From: Phycisphaerae bacterium
Lineage (GTDB): Bacteria > Planctomycetota > Phycisphaerae > UBA1845 > UTPLA1
Length of the DNA stretch: 28,810 nt
Assembly: GCA_016935885.1 (NCBI GenBank)
Contig: JAFGQA010000289.1
Span: forward strand, 1 to 28,810
Reading direction: 5' to 3'
Made by a program: the position numbers and the translations under genes. Below the pieces are notes generated by a model that was not told where the DNA came from, ran no database searches, and was given only the letters and a program-made list of their open reading frames with translations. This document shows, piece by piece, positions 15,374 to 24,301 of the stretch (position 1 is the stretch's first letter; every line of letters starts with the position of its first letter).

Positions 15374-15746
15374 GAACGTGGCGCGAAGGAGAGAAGGAGC
15401 CGCTATGTCGGGACGCCGAGCGAGAGGAGGAAGCGCTCCAAGTCTTCGGTTTCTTTAGCAGTGCCTTTGCGCGGATCGAGGTGCGCTCCGCAGGCAAGTG
15501 GAGTAGTGCGCCGTGGTGGCATGCGGACTGTCTGACGCGCTGGTGGAGCGCGGACGGGCGCAAGCAGTGCTGGATCAGCCGCTCATTCGAGCGAAGGAAG
15601 AAGTCGTTGTTTGTTTATCCAGCTTATTGTTCCGCTGCGCGAAGCCAATCGGACGGGATCGCCACAGCTTGTGTCGGCCCGTATGGTAATACGTCGTCTC
15701 GTTGAATACTGGAGTCTTTTTTGTACAAGTAGTAGGAGGCACAAAG
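15374..15746 (+). promoter_or_regulatory. Long gene-free leader before the giant secreted protein
   Basis: No convincing gene. Short open frames here have no good ribosome-binding site. If the promoter at 15322 is real, this is a leader of about 390 nt or a small RNA. I do not recognise a riboswitch consensus in it. It ends with TAGGAGG (15733-15739), the ribosome-binding site of the next gene. Confidence 0.4.
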
Positions 15747-18700
15747 ATGAGATGGAAGTCGAAGGTTTGTACTCTGAGCGCCGTACTTCTGTGTACGGCC
15801 GTGGTGTTGTCCGGAGCGGGACCGGGCCACCAAGCACAATTATCAAACAATCCCGACTTGAATCTTGTCCCGGCCCCCACGGCACAGGAGGCAAAAGCGA
15901 TCCTGGGCAGCGGCGCCGAGGCGAAGGATGGCGGTGGCAAGCACGACCGCCAAGGTGGTGACACCTGCGCGGAGGCGGTTGACATCTCCGGTCCGCTGCC
16001 CATCAGCGTCAGCGGAACAACGGTGGGCTACACCAACGACTACGACGAGGTGTGCGACTATACCGGGTCCACCTCGCCGGACGTCGTTTACTTGTTCACC
16101 CCGACGGAGACCGAGATCCTGGTGTTCACGTTGTGCGATGGCATGACGGACTACGACTCGAAGATGTACATCTACGAGAACGTGTGTCCGGACGCGGGCA
16201 ACCCCTACATCTGCAACGACGATGCGTGTACCTCGGCCGCGGGGCAGGACTACGTATCGCAGTTCATCACGAGCGTGACGGCCGGCAATGATTACTACAT
16301 TGTCGTCGATGGATATGGCACCTCTTCCGGCGACTACTACCTGGACATCTATGAGTGGGTGCCACTGATGCCGTGCCCTGATAACTCGGTGTACGAGCAG
16401 CCGGTGCACGGTCCTGACGATCCCTGGACGGCGGGCGTTAGCGACGCCGGGTTCCCCTATCTCCGCTATGAGGACTTCTCCGGCTTGACCAGCCCGATCT
16501 GTGACGTCCACTGGTGGGGCCTTGAAGCCGACGCATCCTTCGTCAACTGCGTCCAGGATCCGGACACGTTCGAGGTCAAGTTCTACGCGGACGATGCCGG
16601 ACAGCCAGGTGCCGAGGTGTGCAGCTACACAGTCACCCCAACGAGGGTGGACACGGGCTACGTCTATCACACCACGTACCTGCTTACCCTCTGGGAGTTC
16701 AGCGTGGATTTGGATCCCTGCTGCGACTTGGCAGACGGTTGGGTCTCAATCCAGGGCGTGGGCGATGCCGCCTGCCGCTTCTGGTGGATGGATTCACCGG
16801 GCGGCGACCGCCATCACTGCGGCGATGACGGAACTGGAATCGTCTGCGGTGGAGACAACGACTACAATCCGAGCCTCTGCCTGACGGCCCCAGCGGAAGG
16901 CTGTTGCTGCATCGACGACACGACCACCTTGTACTGGACGACGTACGAGGACTGCCTAGCGGCAGGTGGCCGGTTCGCTGCCGGCGAGGTGTGCGACCCC
17001 GACCCGTTTGACCCGCCGTGCGGCAGCGGCAAGGGTGCTTGCTGCCACTACGACGGCACCTGCACGCTGGAGTACCCGGTGGACTGCGCGGCAGCCGGCG
17101 AGGTCTTCTATGAGGGCATGGGTTGCGGCGACGTGGACTGCGTCGGCGCTTGCTGTCTAGCCGGCGGCGTCTGCGTGGAGGTGACCGAGCAGGACTGCCT
17201 CGATCAGGGCGGGACCTTCCAGGGCCTTGCCGTGACGTGCACGCCGAATCCCTGCCTCGGTGCGTGCTGCCACGTGGACGGCAGTTGCACGATGATGGAG
17301 GATGACACGAGCTGCCTCTCGCCCGACCTCTGGCTGGGTCTGGGCACGACGTGTGACGAGTGCCCGTGCATCGTGGTCTGCCCGGGAGGGGCGACCATTG
17401 AGACCGAGACTTGTGGCGACGATCCCGACACGACCAACGGCGGCTGCAACTCCAGCCCGAATGTGTTCGGCACCATTGCCTGTGACGAAACCATCTGCGG
17501 TACCGGGTACGCTAACGGCACGACGCGCGATACCGACTGGTACGAAATCGTGACAACTGAGCCGATGATCTTCACCTGGACGGCGGAGGCCGACTTCCCG
17601 ATCGTCATCGGTTACGTTCCGACGGATCCGATCGGATCAGGCGACTGCGCCACCGCGACTTCGCTCGATCCGTATGCCGTGGCGGATGATCCCTGCACGG
17701 AGATCAGCGTCACGACGGTGTGTCTCGTTCCTGGCATACACTGGTTCTTTGTCGCGGCCCGCAGCTACAACGATGTTTCGCCGTGCCCGGCGAACTATGT
17801 TGCCACGCTGACCTGCGAGCCGTGTACGATCCCGACGGGTGCGTGCTGCGCCCAGGACGGCACTTGCACGCCTGACACGTACGAAGACGACTGTCTGGGG
17901 ACGGGCGGCGTCTGGCAGGGTGAGGGGACCGGCTGCGATCCGAACCCGTGCGTGCCGTTCTACTGCGAGCCGTGCTTCTCGGATCTGGATGACGACTGGA
18001 TCACCAACGTCACCTTCAACACCATCAACAACGACACCGTGGCGGAGGGAGCCCCTTGCAGCTACGGCGACTATACCTACCTGGTGACGGACGCCATACG
18101 TGGCAGCACGTATACGTTGTCGGTGACCTTCTCTTCGGGCACGTACACCGAGTGTGTGACGGCATGGTTCGACTGGAACAACAACTACGTGTTCGACGCG
18201 ACCGAGATGTACCTGCTCACGCCGTGCGGCGCCAGCCTCACGGTCACTGGCGACATCACGGTTCCCGTCGATGCGGTGGTGACACAGACCACCATGCGGG
18301 TCATGGAGAAGTACTCGACCGCCAGCACCGACCCGTGCATCGTCTACAGCTACGGCGAGGCCGAGGATTACGGGATCAACATCCGGCTGGCGCCACAGTT
18401 TGGTGCTTGCTGCGTCGCAGAGGTCTGCCACGACGCCGTGACGCAAGACGACTGCGAGAACGTCCTTTTCGGTGTGTATCAGGGCGACGGCTCGGATTGC
18501 GATCCCAACCCATGCGTGGGCGCCTGCTGCTTCCTCGATGGGCACTGCGAGGTGCTCACTGAGGACGCCTGTGCTGCCGCCCCGGGTGGCGATTACCAGG
18601 GTGGTGGGACGGACTGCGATCCGAACCCCTGCCCGCAACCGGGCGACAACTGCGAAAACCCCGTGCAGGTCACGGACGCCTTCACCGACAGCAACACCAC

Positions 18701-21281
18701 GCAGCACGGTGAAGACTACGAAGACACCTGTCTTGGGTACTACGATGGTGACGAGGACATTATCTACGAGTGGACCGTCACCGAAGATGCGTGCTTCGAC
18801 GTCACGCTCGACCCGCTGGGCCACCCCTACACTGGCTTTGCGATCGACGACAGTTGTCCGCCCGATATGGACTGTGTCGCCGTGAGCACCAATTCTGGCA
18901 GTGCGGCCCACGGCGTCACTGGTTTGAACCTCACGGCCGGCACCTACTACATCATGGTCGACAGTTGGGTGGAGTCTCCGTATTACTATCCCTTCGACCT
19001 GACCGTCGCGCTGTGCCCGGAGGGTGGGGCTTGCTGCCACTGGCCGAGCGGCGCCTGCACGGACGAGCCGGATCAGGTAACTTGCGAGAACCAGGGCCCC
19101 GAGTACACCTACGCGGGCAATGGCACCTCGTGTGCCACGGTGACCTGTCCGACGCCGGGCGACGACTGCGAGGGCCCGATCGAGGTCACGGACGCCGATC
19201 TGCCGTTCAGTGACACGAACTACACGTGCGGCAGGGGGTACGACTATGGTTATCACTACACCTACTGCCCGGCTTGCCCGGAGACCTGTCTTGGCTCCTA
19301 TGACGGCGGTGAGGACATCATCTACGAGGTGACCCTGGCCAGCGATACGTGCCTGAACATCGTCATGACGACCGCCACGACCTATACCGGCATGGCGCTG
19401 GATGGCTCGTGTCCGCCGGATATGGACTGCATCGCGTATGCGACCAACTACAGCTCCGGTGGCGTGTCGCTCCTGGGCGTCAATGTCACGGCCGGCACCT
19501 ACTACCTGATGATCGATACGTATCCGTCGCCGTACTGCATCCCCACCTTCGACCTGACCATCGAGGTGTGTCCGGAAGGTGGTGCCTGCTGCCATTGCCC
19601 AGGTCCGACCTGCACCGACGAGCCCGATCAGGCGACGTGTGAGGGGGCCGGAGGCGTCTACATGGGTGACGGCACTTCGTGCGCGACCACTGCTTGTGCG
19701 CCGTGCAACGACACGTGCGACACTGCAACGCCGGTGACCTGCGGCGACACGTTGCTTGGCGAGACCACCGTGGGCGCCAACAACGATTACGACCCGGTCG
19801 TCGCCGGCTGCACCGGCTACAAGGCAGAGGGACCGGACGTCGTATACTCGTTGAATCTCGGCAGCGGTCAGACCGTGACTGTGTCGATGAACCCAACGCC
19901 GACGTCGTTCGACGCGTCGCTCTACGTGGTGACGGATTGTGATGACGTGGACAACACCTGTGTGGTGGGAGACGACAGCGGGAATCCGGAAGTAGTGACC
20001 TTCACGGCCGACGCGGGCGTCACCTACTACATCATCGCAGACGGGTACAGCACCACCAGCTTCGGCACATTCGATCTGACGGTCACCTGTGAAGCGCCGC
20101 CGGAGGGTGCCTGCTGCTTCAACTACGCGCCGTACTGCCAGGTGATGGGCGCGGATGCGTGTCACGCCGATCCGTATTTCGGCACCTACATGGGTGACGG
20201 CACGGTGTGCGACACAGATGACTGCAACGGGAACACGATCCCTGATGAGTGCGAGATCGCGCTCGGTCTCGCCGAGGACTGCCAGCCGAACGGCATCCCC
20301 GACGACTGCGACATCGATCCGACCGATCCTGACGGGAATGGCCAAGTCAGCGCGGACTGCCAGCCCGACAGTATCCCGGACGAGTGCCAGTTGGGTGATG
20401 TGCCAGGCGGTGTGTTGATCGACGAGAGCTTCGAGGGCACGGTCCCGCCGGCTGGTTGGGAGAACATCGCCTACGAGCTCAACGGCCCGTGGCAGGTTTC
20501 GACCAATCTGGACTACGTGCACACCGGCTTGCAGTCGGCGATCCACACGTGGAGTTCGGATTACGACGCGGACAGCTACTTGCTGACGCCGGAGCTTGAT
20601 ATCACGGCAGGCACACTCACCGTCTGGTCGATCGGTTGTGTCGGCGAGTCTTGGTGTGATTATTACGACATCGACGTCATGATCGTGATTGGCGATCCGG
20701 ACGGCGATACGCCGGACGACGACGTCTTCGTCGGTAACCTGAACGACCTATGGGTCGATCACTTCACGACGTGGATCGAGGCAAGCTACGACCTGGCGCC
20801 ATTGCTGCCTGGCGGTCCGTTCAAGATCGGCTTCCGCTACTACGGTTTCGACGGCGATCTTGGTGTCATCGACGACGTGGTCATCGAGACCGCTGGTGGT
20901 CCGCCGTCGAACGACTGCAACGAGAACGGCGTGCCGGACGAGTGCGATCTCTGCGGAGACCTCCATCCGTGGCCCGCGGGCGATGGTGACGTCGATGGCG
21001 ACGACTACCAGATCTTCCTGGCGGCCTTCGGCCACAGCGCTGGCGAGCCGGAGTACAACCCGTGTGCCGATTATGACGGCGACGGGACGGTTACCGGCCC
21101 CGACTACCAGCAGTGGTTGATGTGCTATCGCGACTACAAGGGCGACCCGAATTCCGGGCCTCCTGGTCCGCCGCCGGGCGAGAGCAAGGACCCGAAGCCG
21201 CATGGGGACACGCCCTCCGGGCCGAGTCAGATGGCGCCGCCCCTGCCAGCGGGCGGTCCGCAGGTCACTCCGTGGCGGTAG
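15747..21281 (+). CDS. Giant secreted modular protein with cysteine-rich repeats, PPC-like domains, GEVED, choice-of-anchor J and dockerin-like end
   Basis: 1844 residues; ATG 15747 is chosen because TAGGAGG lies eight bases upstream. The signal peptide MRWKSKVCTLSAVLLCTAVV is followed by: a PPC-like sandwich (72-203); an unassigned beta domain (210-382); ten cysteine-rich repeats of about 38 residues of the form GACC-x-x-D-G-x-C...DC...G-x-G-x-x-C-DPNPC, starting near 385, 429, 467, 505, 698, 886, 925, 1094, 1279 and 1453; further PPC-like domains (about 550-690, 967-1090, 1138-1275, 1318-1448); a GEVED domain (745-881, ending YGEAEDYGI); Ca-binding DCNGNTIPDECE-type repeats (1491-1548, 1722-1733); a choice-of-anchor J domain (1557-1716); and a dockerin-like pair GDVDGDDYQIFL / YDGDGTVTGPDYQQWL (1744-1797). 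The tail is Pro-rich with no PEP-CTERM. Probably an extracellular or surface adhesin-type protein; no catalytic domain seen. Confidence 0.92.
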   Translation: MRWKSKVCTLSAVLLCTAVVLSGAGPGHQAQLSNNPDLNLVPAPTAQEAKAILGSGAEAKDGGGKHDRQGGDTCAEAVDISGPLPISVSGTTVGYTNDYDEVCDYTGSTSPDVVYLFTPTETEILVFTLCDGMTDYDSKMYIYENVCPDAGNPYICNDDACTSAAGQDYVSQFITSVTAGNDYYIVVDGYGTSSGDYYLDIYEWVPLMPCPDNSVYEQPVHGPDDPWTAGVSDAGFPYLRYEDFSGLTSPICDVHWWGLEADASFVNCVQDPDTFEVKFYADDAGQPGAEVCSYTVTPTRVDTGYVYHTTYLLTLWEFSVDLDPCCDLADGWVSIQGVGDAACRFWWMDSPGGDRHHCGDDGTGIVCGGDNDYNPSLCLTAPAEGCCCIDDTTTLYWTTYEDCLAAGGRFAAGEVCDPDPFDPPCGSGKGACCHYDGTCTLEYPVDCAAAGEVFYEGMGCGDVDCVGACCLAGGVCVEVTEQDCLDQGGTFQGLAVTCTPNPCLGACCHVDGSCTMMEDDTSCLSPDLWLGLGTTCDECPCIVVCPGGATIETETCGDDPDTTNGGCNSSPNVFGTIACDETICGTGYANGTTRDTDWYEIVTTEPMIFTWTAEADFPIVIGYVPTDPIGSGDCATATSLDPYAVADDPCTEISVTTVCLVPGIHWFFVAARSYNDVSPCPANYVATLTCEPCTIPTGACCAQDGTCTPDTYEDDCLGTGGVWQGEGTGCDPNPCVPFYCEPCFSDLDDDWITNVTFNTINNDTVAEGAPCSYGDYTYLVTDAIRGSTYTLSVTFSSGTYTECVTAWFDWNNNYVFDATEMYLLTPCGASLTVTGDITVPVDAVVTQTTMRVMEKYSTASTDPCIVYSYGEAEDYGINIRLAPQFGACCVAEVCHDAVTQDDCENVLFGVYQGDGSDCDPNPCVGACCFLDGHCEVLTEDACAAAPGGDYQGGGTDCDPNPCPQPGDNCENPVQVTDAFTDSNTTQHGEDYEDTCLGYYDGDEDIIYEWTVTEDACFDVTLDPLGHPYTGFAIDDSCPPDMDCVAVSTNSGSAAHGVTGLNLTAGTYYIMVDSWVESPYYYPFDLTVALCPEGGACCHWPSGACTDEPDQVTCENQGPEYTYAGNGTSCATVTCPTPGDDCEGPIEVTDADLPFSDTNYTCGRGYDYGYHYTYCPACPETCLGSYDGGEDIIYEVTLASDTCLNIVMTTATTYTGMALDGSCPPDMDCIAYATNYSSGGVSLLGVNVTAGTYYLMIDTYPSPYCIPTFDLTIEVCPEGGACCHCPGPTCTDEPDQATCEGAGGVYMGDGTSCATTACAPCNDTCDTATPVTCGDTLLGETTVGANNDYDPVVAGCTGYKAEGPDVVYSLNLGSGQTVTVSMNPTPTSFDASLYVVTDCDDVDNTCVVGDDSGNPEVVTFTADAGVTYYIIADGYSTTSFGTFDLTVTCEAPPEGACCFNYAPYCQVMGADACHADPYFGTYMGDGTVCDTDDCNGNTIPDECEIALGLAEDCQPNGIPDDCDIDPTDPDGNGQVSADCQPDSIPDECQLGDVPGGVLIDESFEGTVPPAGWENIAYELNGPWQVSTNLDYVHTGLQSAIHTWSSDYDADSYLLTPELDITAGTLTVWSIGCVGESWCDYYDIDVMIVIGDPDGDTPDDDVFVGNLNDLWVDHFTTWIEASYDLAPLLPGGPFKIGFRYYGFDGDLGVIDDVVIETAGGPPSNDCNENGVPDECDLCGDLHPWPAGDGDVDGDDYQIFLAAFGHSAGEPEYNPCADYDGDGTVTGPDYQQWLMCYRDYKGDPNSGPPGPPPGESKDPKPHGDTPSGPSQMAPPLPAGGPQVTPWR

Positions 21282-21304
21282 TTGATGCATAAAAGCGTTG
21301 GGGA

Positions 21305-21336
21305 TTCGCCGGCAGTTATTGGAAACTGCCGGCGAA
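21305..21336 (+). terminator. Strong stem-loop after the giant secreted protein gene
   Basis: Perfect 13-bp stem TTCGCCGGCAGTT / AACTGCCGGCGAA with a six-base loop, 23 nt after the stop codon. There is no T tail, so it may stop transcription only weakly or protect the 3' end. Confidence 0.6.
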
Positions 21337-21363
21337 CTCCCGCGACGCAGAGTGGTTAAAAGA

Positions 21364-21392
21364 TTGAATCGAGTGAGCGTTTGGAGTAGAGT
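21364..21392 (+). promoter_or_regulatory. Candidate promoter for the PEP-CTERM gene
   Basis: TTGAAT (21364-21369), 17-base spacer, TAGAGT (21387-21392). A small hairpin CGCATC / GATGCG (21401-21417) directly abuts the AGGAGG ribosome-binding site (21418-21423) and might affect its access. Confidence 0.45.
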
Positions 21393-21431
21393 AAGATTAA
21401 CGCATCATGGTGATGCGAGGAGGTTGAAGGC

Positions 21432-22040
21432 ATGAAGAAAGCAAAGGTAGCATGTACAGCCCTTCTGGTAGGGCTGCTGGCGGCAGGTCCAGCGATGGCA
21501 AGCATCGCGGTTTCGATCGAGCCCGTCGCCCAGGTTGTCGACATTGGCGATCCGTTGATCACTGTCGACATTGTGGCGGACATCCCGGTGGACGACGCCA
21601 TCGTCCAGTGGGGCGTTGACCTGTCTTACAACGCCTCGGTGATCGAGCTCTTCGGCGGGTCGTGGGCGACTGCGGTGAGCATCAACGAAACGCTGTTTGA
21701 TGCCGCGTATGCCCCCGATGGCGACGAGCTGTGCGCCTTGGTTCCCGCGGAGGATGTCAACGTCTCCGGCAATGACATCCTGCTGGCCACGGTGTCGTTC
21801 GTTCCCGTGGGTTTGGGTCTCTCGAATGTGTGCCCGAGCGACAGCAACCCCCTGTCCTGGAACGGCAGCTTCTGGGAGGGCACGGGCGACCTGACCGAGG
21901 GTTTCCTGAAGGATCCGCCGCCGGTCGGTGCTTACATCCCGGCAGACTATACGTGCGGCACCATCGAGGTTACGCCCGAGCCGACGACGCTGGCCCTGTT
22001 GGCGTTTGGCGGTTTGGCGGTGATCAGGCGCCGGCGCTAG
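21432..22040 (+). CDS. PEP-CTERM sorted protein with cohesin-like domain
   Basis: 202 residues; ATG 21432 has AGGAGG eight bases upstream. A signal peptide (KVACTALLVGLLAAGPAMA) precedes one domain of about 145 residues with ISVxP-like opening VSIEPVAQVVDIGDPLITVDIVAD, then VQWGVDLSYNASVIEL and ILLATVSFVPVGLG; these follow the pattern of cohesin-type beta-sandwiches (the vsi-x-P...vgd-x-f-x-vdI and fd-L-x-Y-x-p-x-v-l-x-l motifs). The C-terminus TPEPTTLALLAFGGLAVIRRRR is a standard PEP-CTERM signal: PEP motif at 182-184, hydrophobic helix, and Arg cluster. PEP-CTERM proteins are normally processed by an exosortase, which is not in this window. Its neighbour ends with a dockerin-like module, so a cohesin-dockerin contact is possible. 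Confidence 0.88.
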   Translation: MKKAKVACTALLVGLLAAGPAMASIAVSIEPVAQVVDIGDPLITVDIVADIPVDDAIVQWGVDLSYNASVIELFGGSWATAVSINETLFDAAYAPDGDELCALVPAEDVNVSGNDILLATVSFVPVGLGLSNVCPSDSNPLSWNGSFWEGTGDLTEGFLKDPPPVGAYIPADYTCGTIEVTPEPTTLALLAFGGLAVIRRRR

Positions 22041-22153
22041 TCCGCCAGTGTTTCGGTAGTCAGTAGCATGCAACATGCGGGCTGATGGGCCTCGCAGGCC
22101 AGTCTGGCCGCATGGGGGGGACGTGCAGCGAATTCTGATACCCCTTAAGCCAC

Positions 22154-22185
22154 GGGGCATCGCCGCGAGGACGCGGTGATGCCCC
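22154..22185. terminator. Bidirectional stem-loop downstream of the PEP-CTERM gene
   Basis: Arms of 14 bases, GGGGCATCGCCGCG and CGCGGTGATGCCCC, with one mismatch and loop AGGA. It lies between convergent genes (PEP-CTERM ends at 22040, phospholipase D-like ends at 22377) and could serve both. Confidence 0.5.
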
Positions 22186-22202
22186 ATGCTGCATGTATTC
22201 AG

Positions 22203-22345
22203 GGGTCTGTGACACTCCCAGCGGCATTCGATTCTGGGTGTCGCGGGCGGCTTGTGCGCCCGTGCGATCCCTCCGATGGGCGCATGGGGCATAACACACG
22301 CGCAGACAAGCCGCTAGAGGTACACGCCTGAAGCGCCACGCACCC
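22203..22345 (+). mobile_element. MITE-like dispersed element, forward copy, degraded
   Basis: Left end GGGTCTGTGACA; right end CGCCACGCACCC (22334-22345) is diverged. The flanks GTATTCAG and GTGTTCAG differ at one base and fit an old 9-bp target duplication (the exact frame is uncertain by one base). Hairpin 1 is mostly kept (loop CTTGT), but hairpin 2 is broken. Unlike the other copies it lies downstream of a gene, 31 bp after the phospholipase D-like stop. Confidence 0.75.
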
Positions 22346-22376
22346 GTGTTCAGTGTTCGGCACGCCAGCCGTGGTC

Positions 22377-22949
22377 TCAATCGCGTTTGTATCGCCTCGA
22401 ATGCGATCTGTGGTGCGTGTAATTATCCAGGTACTTCTCGAACAGGTCATCATGCCGTCTGATGACAAGTAGGTTCTCCGCGTTTTCCTCATCACCCGCC
22501 TTCGTGAAGTTCATGGAGCCGGTGATGATCGTTGACCTGTCGATCAGGATGATCTTGTTGTTGGCGGTGGGGTGTTGGTCATCGATCCACACGGGCACGC
22601 CAGCCCTTCGCAGGACGGGCAGCCTGCCGTAGGTCATCTTCTCCTGAGACTTGTCAGCGATCACCTCGCAGTCCACGCCGCGTTCTTTGGCCTCGATGAT
22701 CGCCTCGGCGATCGGCTTGGACGTGAAGAAGTAGGCCTGAACCAAGACTCGCTTTCTGGCCTTACCAATCTCTTCAATGATTCGATCGGCACAGCCACCG
22801 TTGGGCGAGAAAAACACGTCAATCCGGGGCGTCTTGCCTGGTGGCTCAGACGCGACAATGTGGTGGCTCCACAGGCCGCCGACACAAACCGCGGCGAACA
22901 ACCAAGCAACCGCGCCCGCCTTAAGGGTACTCCTGGTTTTTCTGAACAT
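22377..22949 (-). CDS. Phospholipase D-like protein with HKD histidine replaced by Asn
   Basis: 190 residues; ATG 22949 has GAGAGG upstream, and a longer open frame from 23051 has no such site. A signal or anchor (AGAVAWLFAAVCVGGLW) ends near residue 33. The rest is a single-copy PLDc_2/Nuc-type domain: DVFFSPNGGCADRIIEEI, KRVLVQAYFFTSKPIAEA, ADKSQEKMTYGRLPVLRRAG and GSMNFTKAGDEENAENLLVIR. In this family the catalytic site reads H-x-K-x4-D; here the position is Asn130-Asn131-Lys132 with Asp137, so the nucleophilic His is missing. The codon is AAC, one base from CAC. Single-HKD proteins dimerise to build the site. Probably a periplasmic nuclease or phospholipase homologue that is inactive, or a variant. 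Confidence 0.85.
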   Translation of the reverse strand: MFRKTRSTLKAGAVAWLFAAVCVGGLWSHHIVASEPPGKTPRIDVFFSPNGGCADRIIEEIGKARKRVLVQAYFFTSKPIAEAIIEAKERGVDCEVIADKSQEKMTYGRLPVLRRAGVPVWIDDQHPTANNKIILIDRSTIITGSMNFTKAGDEENAENLLVIRRHDDLFEKYLDNYTHHRSHSRRYKRD

Positions 22950-23107
22950 TGTGCACCTCTCTTCCCGCGTACGTTTGATGTGTTCTGCCAATCCCTCAAC
23001 CGCCACCACTATCATGCCAGGTCGCCGGCCTGTCCAGGCCTCGACCCACACGTGCCACGTGCCCCCCTACCTTGAAGAAGAACGCCCCTGACAGGTCTCT
23101 CTCGTCC

Positions 23108-24301
23108 CTACCTCACCGATGACCGCTCTGCCGCGTCGTCAACACGCAACATGCCAAGACGCCGACAGGCAAGGCAGGCCACTACTGGACTCGCAACGGC
23201 AATGCCAACCACCCACAACACCGGCAGGAACACGCACGCGCAGCCCAGCATCGCACACAGCGCGCCGATCAGGTAACAGACGAGCACCGTCCTCCGAACC
23301 GATCGTCCACGATCACGAAGCTGATCGTAAAAGTGGCTGCGGTCCCCGATGAACAGCGGCTTGCCATTGAGCCAACGCCTGGCGATCGCCAGGCCGGCGT
23401 CGAAGATCGGAAATCCAAACACAAACACCGACGCGATGAGCCCACGCCACGAGGCTTGCTCCGTCAGTGTGATGATCAACACGGCTGCGCTGTAACCCAG
23501 CAGCAACGCCCCGCTGTCTCCCATGAACATCGACGCGGGGTTGAAGTTGTAGCAAAGGAACCCGACGCACGCCCCAGCGACGCCCGCGCAGAGCAACACC
23601 TGCAACGCCGGCGCAGTCATCCCCGACTGGGCGGGGATGTCCCACAGAAGGACAGTAATCCCCCAGAACCCCGCCGAAGCGACACCCAACACTCCCGCGC
23701 ACAACCCATCCAGCCCATCTATCATGTTTGTCGAGTTCGCCGCGCCGGCGAGGACGAAGACGCAGAACAGTCCGCTCAGACATGTGCCGATCACATCGCC
23801 AAACATCCAGCTCGGCAGGCTCCCGTGAAGAGGCCCCAGCAGGGCGGACCACACGCCGCGACCGACACCGCTGCACAACAGCAACACCGCCACCGCGACC
23901 TGAACCAGCAGTCGGAGCTTGGGCGGCAAATGACGGATGTCGTCGATCAGCCCCACCAGCATCAGCACGCTTCCACCAACGGCAACCCACGCCAATGGCC
24001 AATAGCTTCCCTCCTGCCCGTTTGGCGATCCCCAACCCGCTATTCCCAATCCCCAATCGGCAATCCCCAGCACCACCACCGCCAGCCAGCCGACCCAAAT
24101 GGCCACGCCGCCAAGATACGGGATCGGTCGCTCGTGCGGCTTCAGCCCGGCATCCGGCCGATCGTACAACTCGTACGCGACCGCGATACGCCGCACCAGT
24201 GGAACGGCCAGCAACGTCAGCCCGAACGCCAGCAAACAGGGCGCCGCCCACCACCCCGAAGGACCGGGGCCCTCACCAATGACCTCTGCGAGAACCGTCA
24301 T
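23108..24301 (-). CDS. WecA/TagO-type undecaprenyl-phosphate sugar-1-phosphate transferase
   Basis: 397 residues, from ATG 24301; the open frame further upstream crosses the repeat element at 24427. A MraY/WecA/TagO family membrane enzyme, which transfers a sugar-1-phosphate (often GlcNAc or MurNAc-pentapeptide) from UDP-sugar to undecaprenyl phosphate. Motifs seen: LIDDIRHLPPKLR with DD at 120-121, NSTNMIDGLDGL (189-200), NFNPASMFMGDSGALLLGY (252-270), PIFDAG (298-303) and DRSHFYDQLRDRG (320-332), the last in place of the HLHHRL-type loop of TagO. About eleven membrane helices. An unusual loop insert GIADWG-L-GIAGWG (79-91) derives from a simple-sequence repeat. It likely begins polysaccharide synthesis; no other sugar-pathway genes adjoin it. 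Confidence 0.9.
   Translation of the reverse strand: MTVLAEVIGEGPGPSGWWAAPCLLAFGLTLLAVPLVRRIAVAYELYDRPDAGLKPHERPIPYLGGVAIWVGWLAVVVLGIADWGLGIAGWGSPNGQEGSYWPLAWVAVGGSVLMLVGLIDDIRHLPPKLRLLVQVAVAVLLLCSGVGRGVWSALLGPLHGSLPSWMFGDVIGTCLSGLFCVFVLAGAANSTNMIDGLDGLCAGVLGVASAGFWGITVLLWDIPAQSGMTAPALQVLLCAGVAGACVGFLCYNFNPASMFMGDSGALLLGYSAAVLIITLTEQASWRGLIASVFVFGFPIFDAGLAIARRWLNGKPLFIGDRSHFYDQLRDRGRSVRRTVLVCYLIGALCAMLGCACVFLPVLWVVGIAVASPVVACLACRRLGMLRVDDAAERSSVR

Noticed and set aside
15374..15705. Short plus-strand frames at 15305-15705
   Set aside because: No recognisable domain, signal or ribosome-binding site; one is interrupted by a stop. Better seen as leader.
17637..20546. 969-codon open frame on the minus strand opposite the giant secreted protein
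   Set aside because: Arg/Val/His-rich translation without domains, signal or ribosome-binding site; the opposite strand has clear domain homology. It is an antisense shadow in GC-rich DNA.
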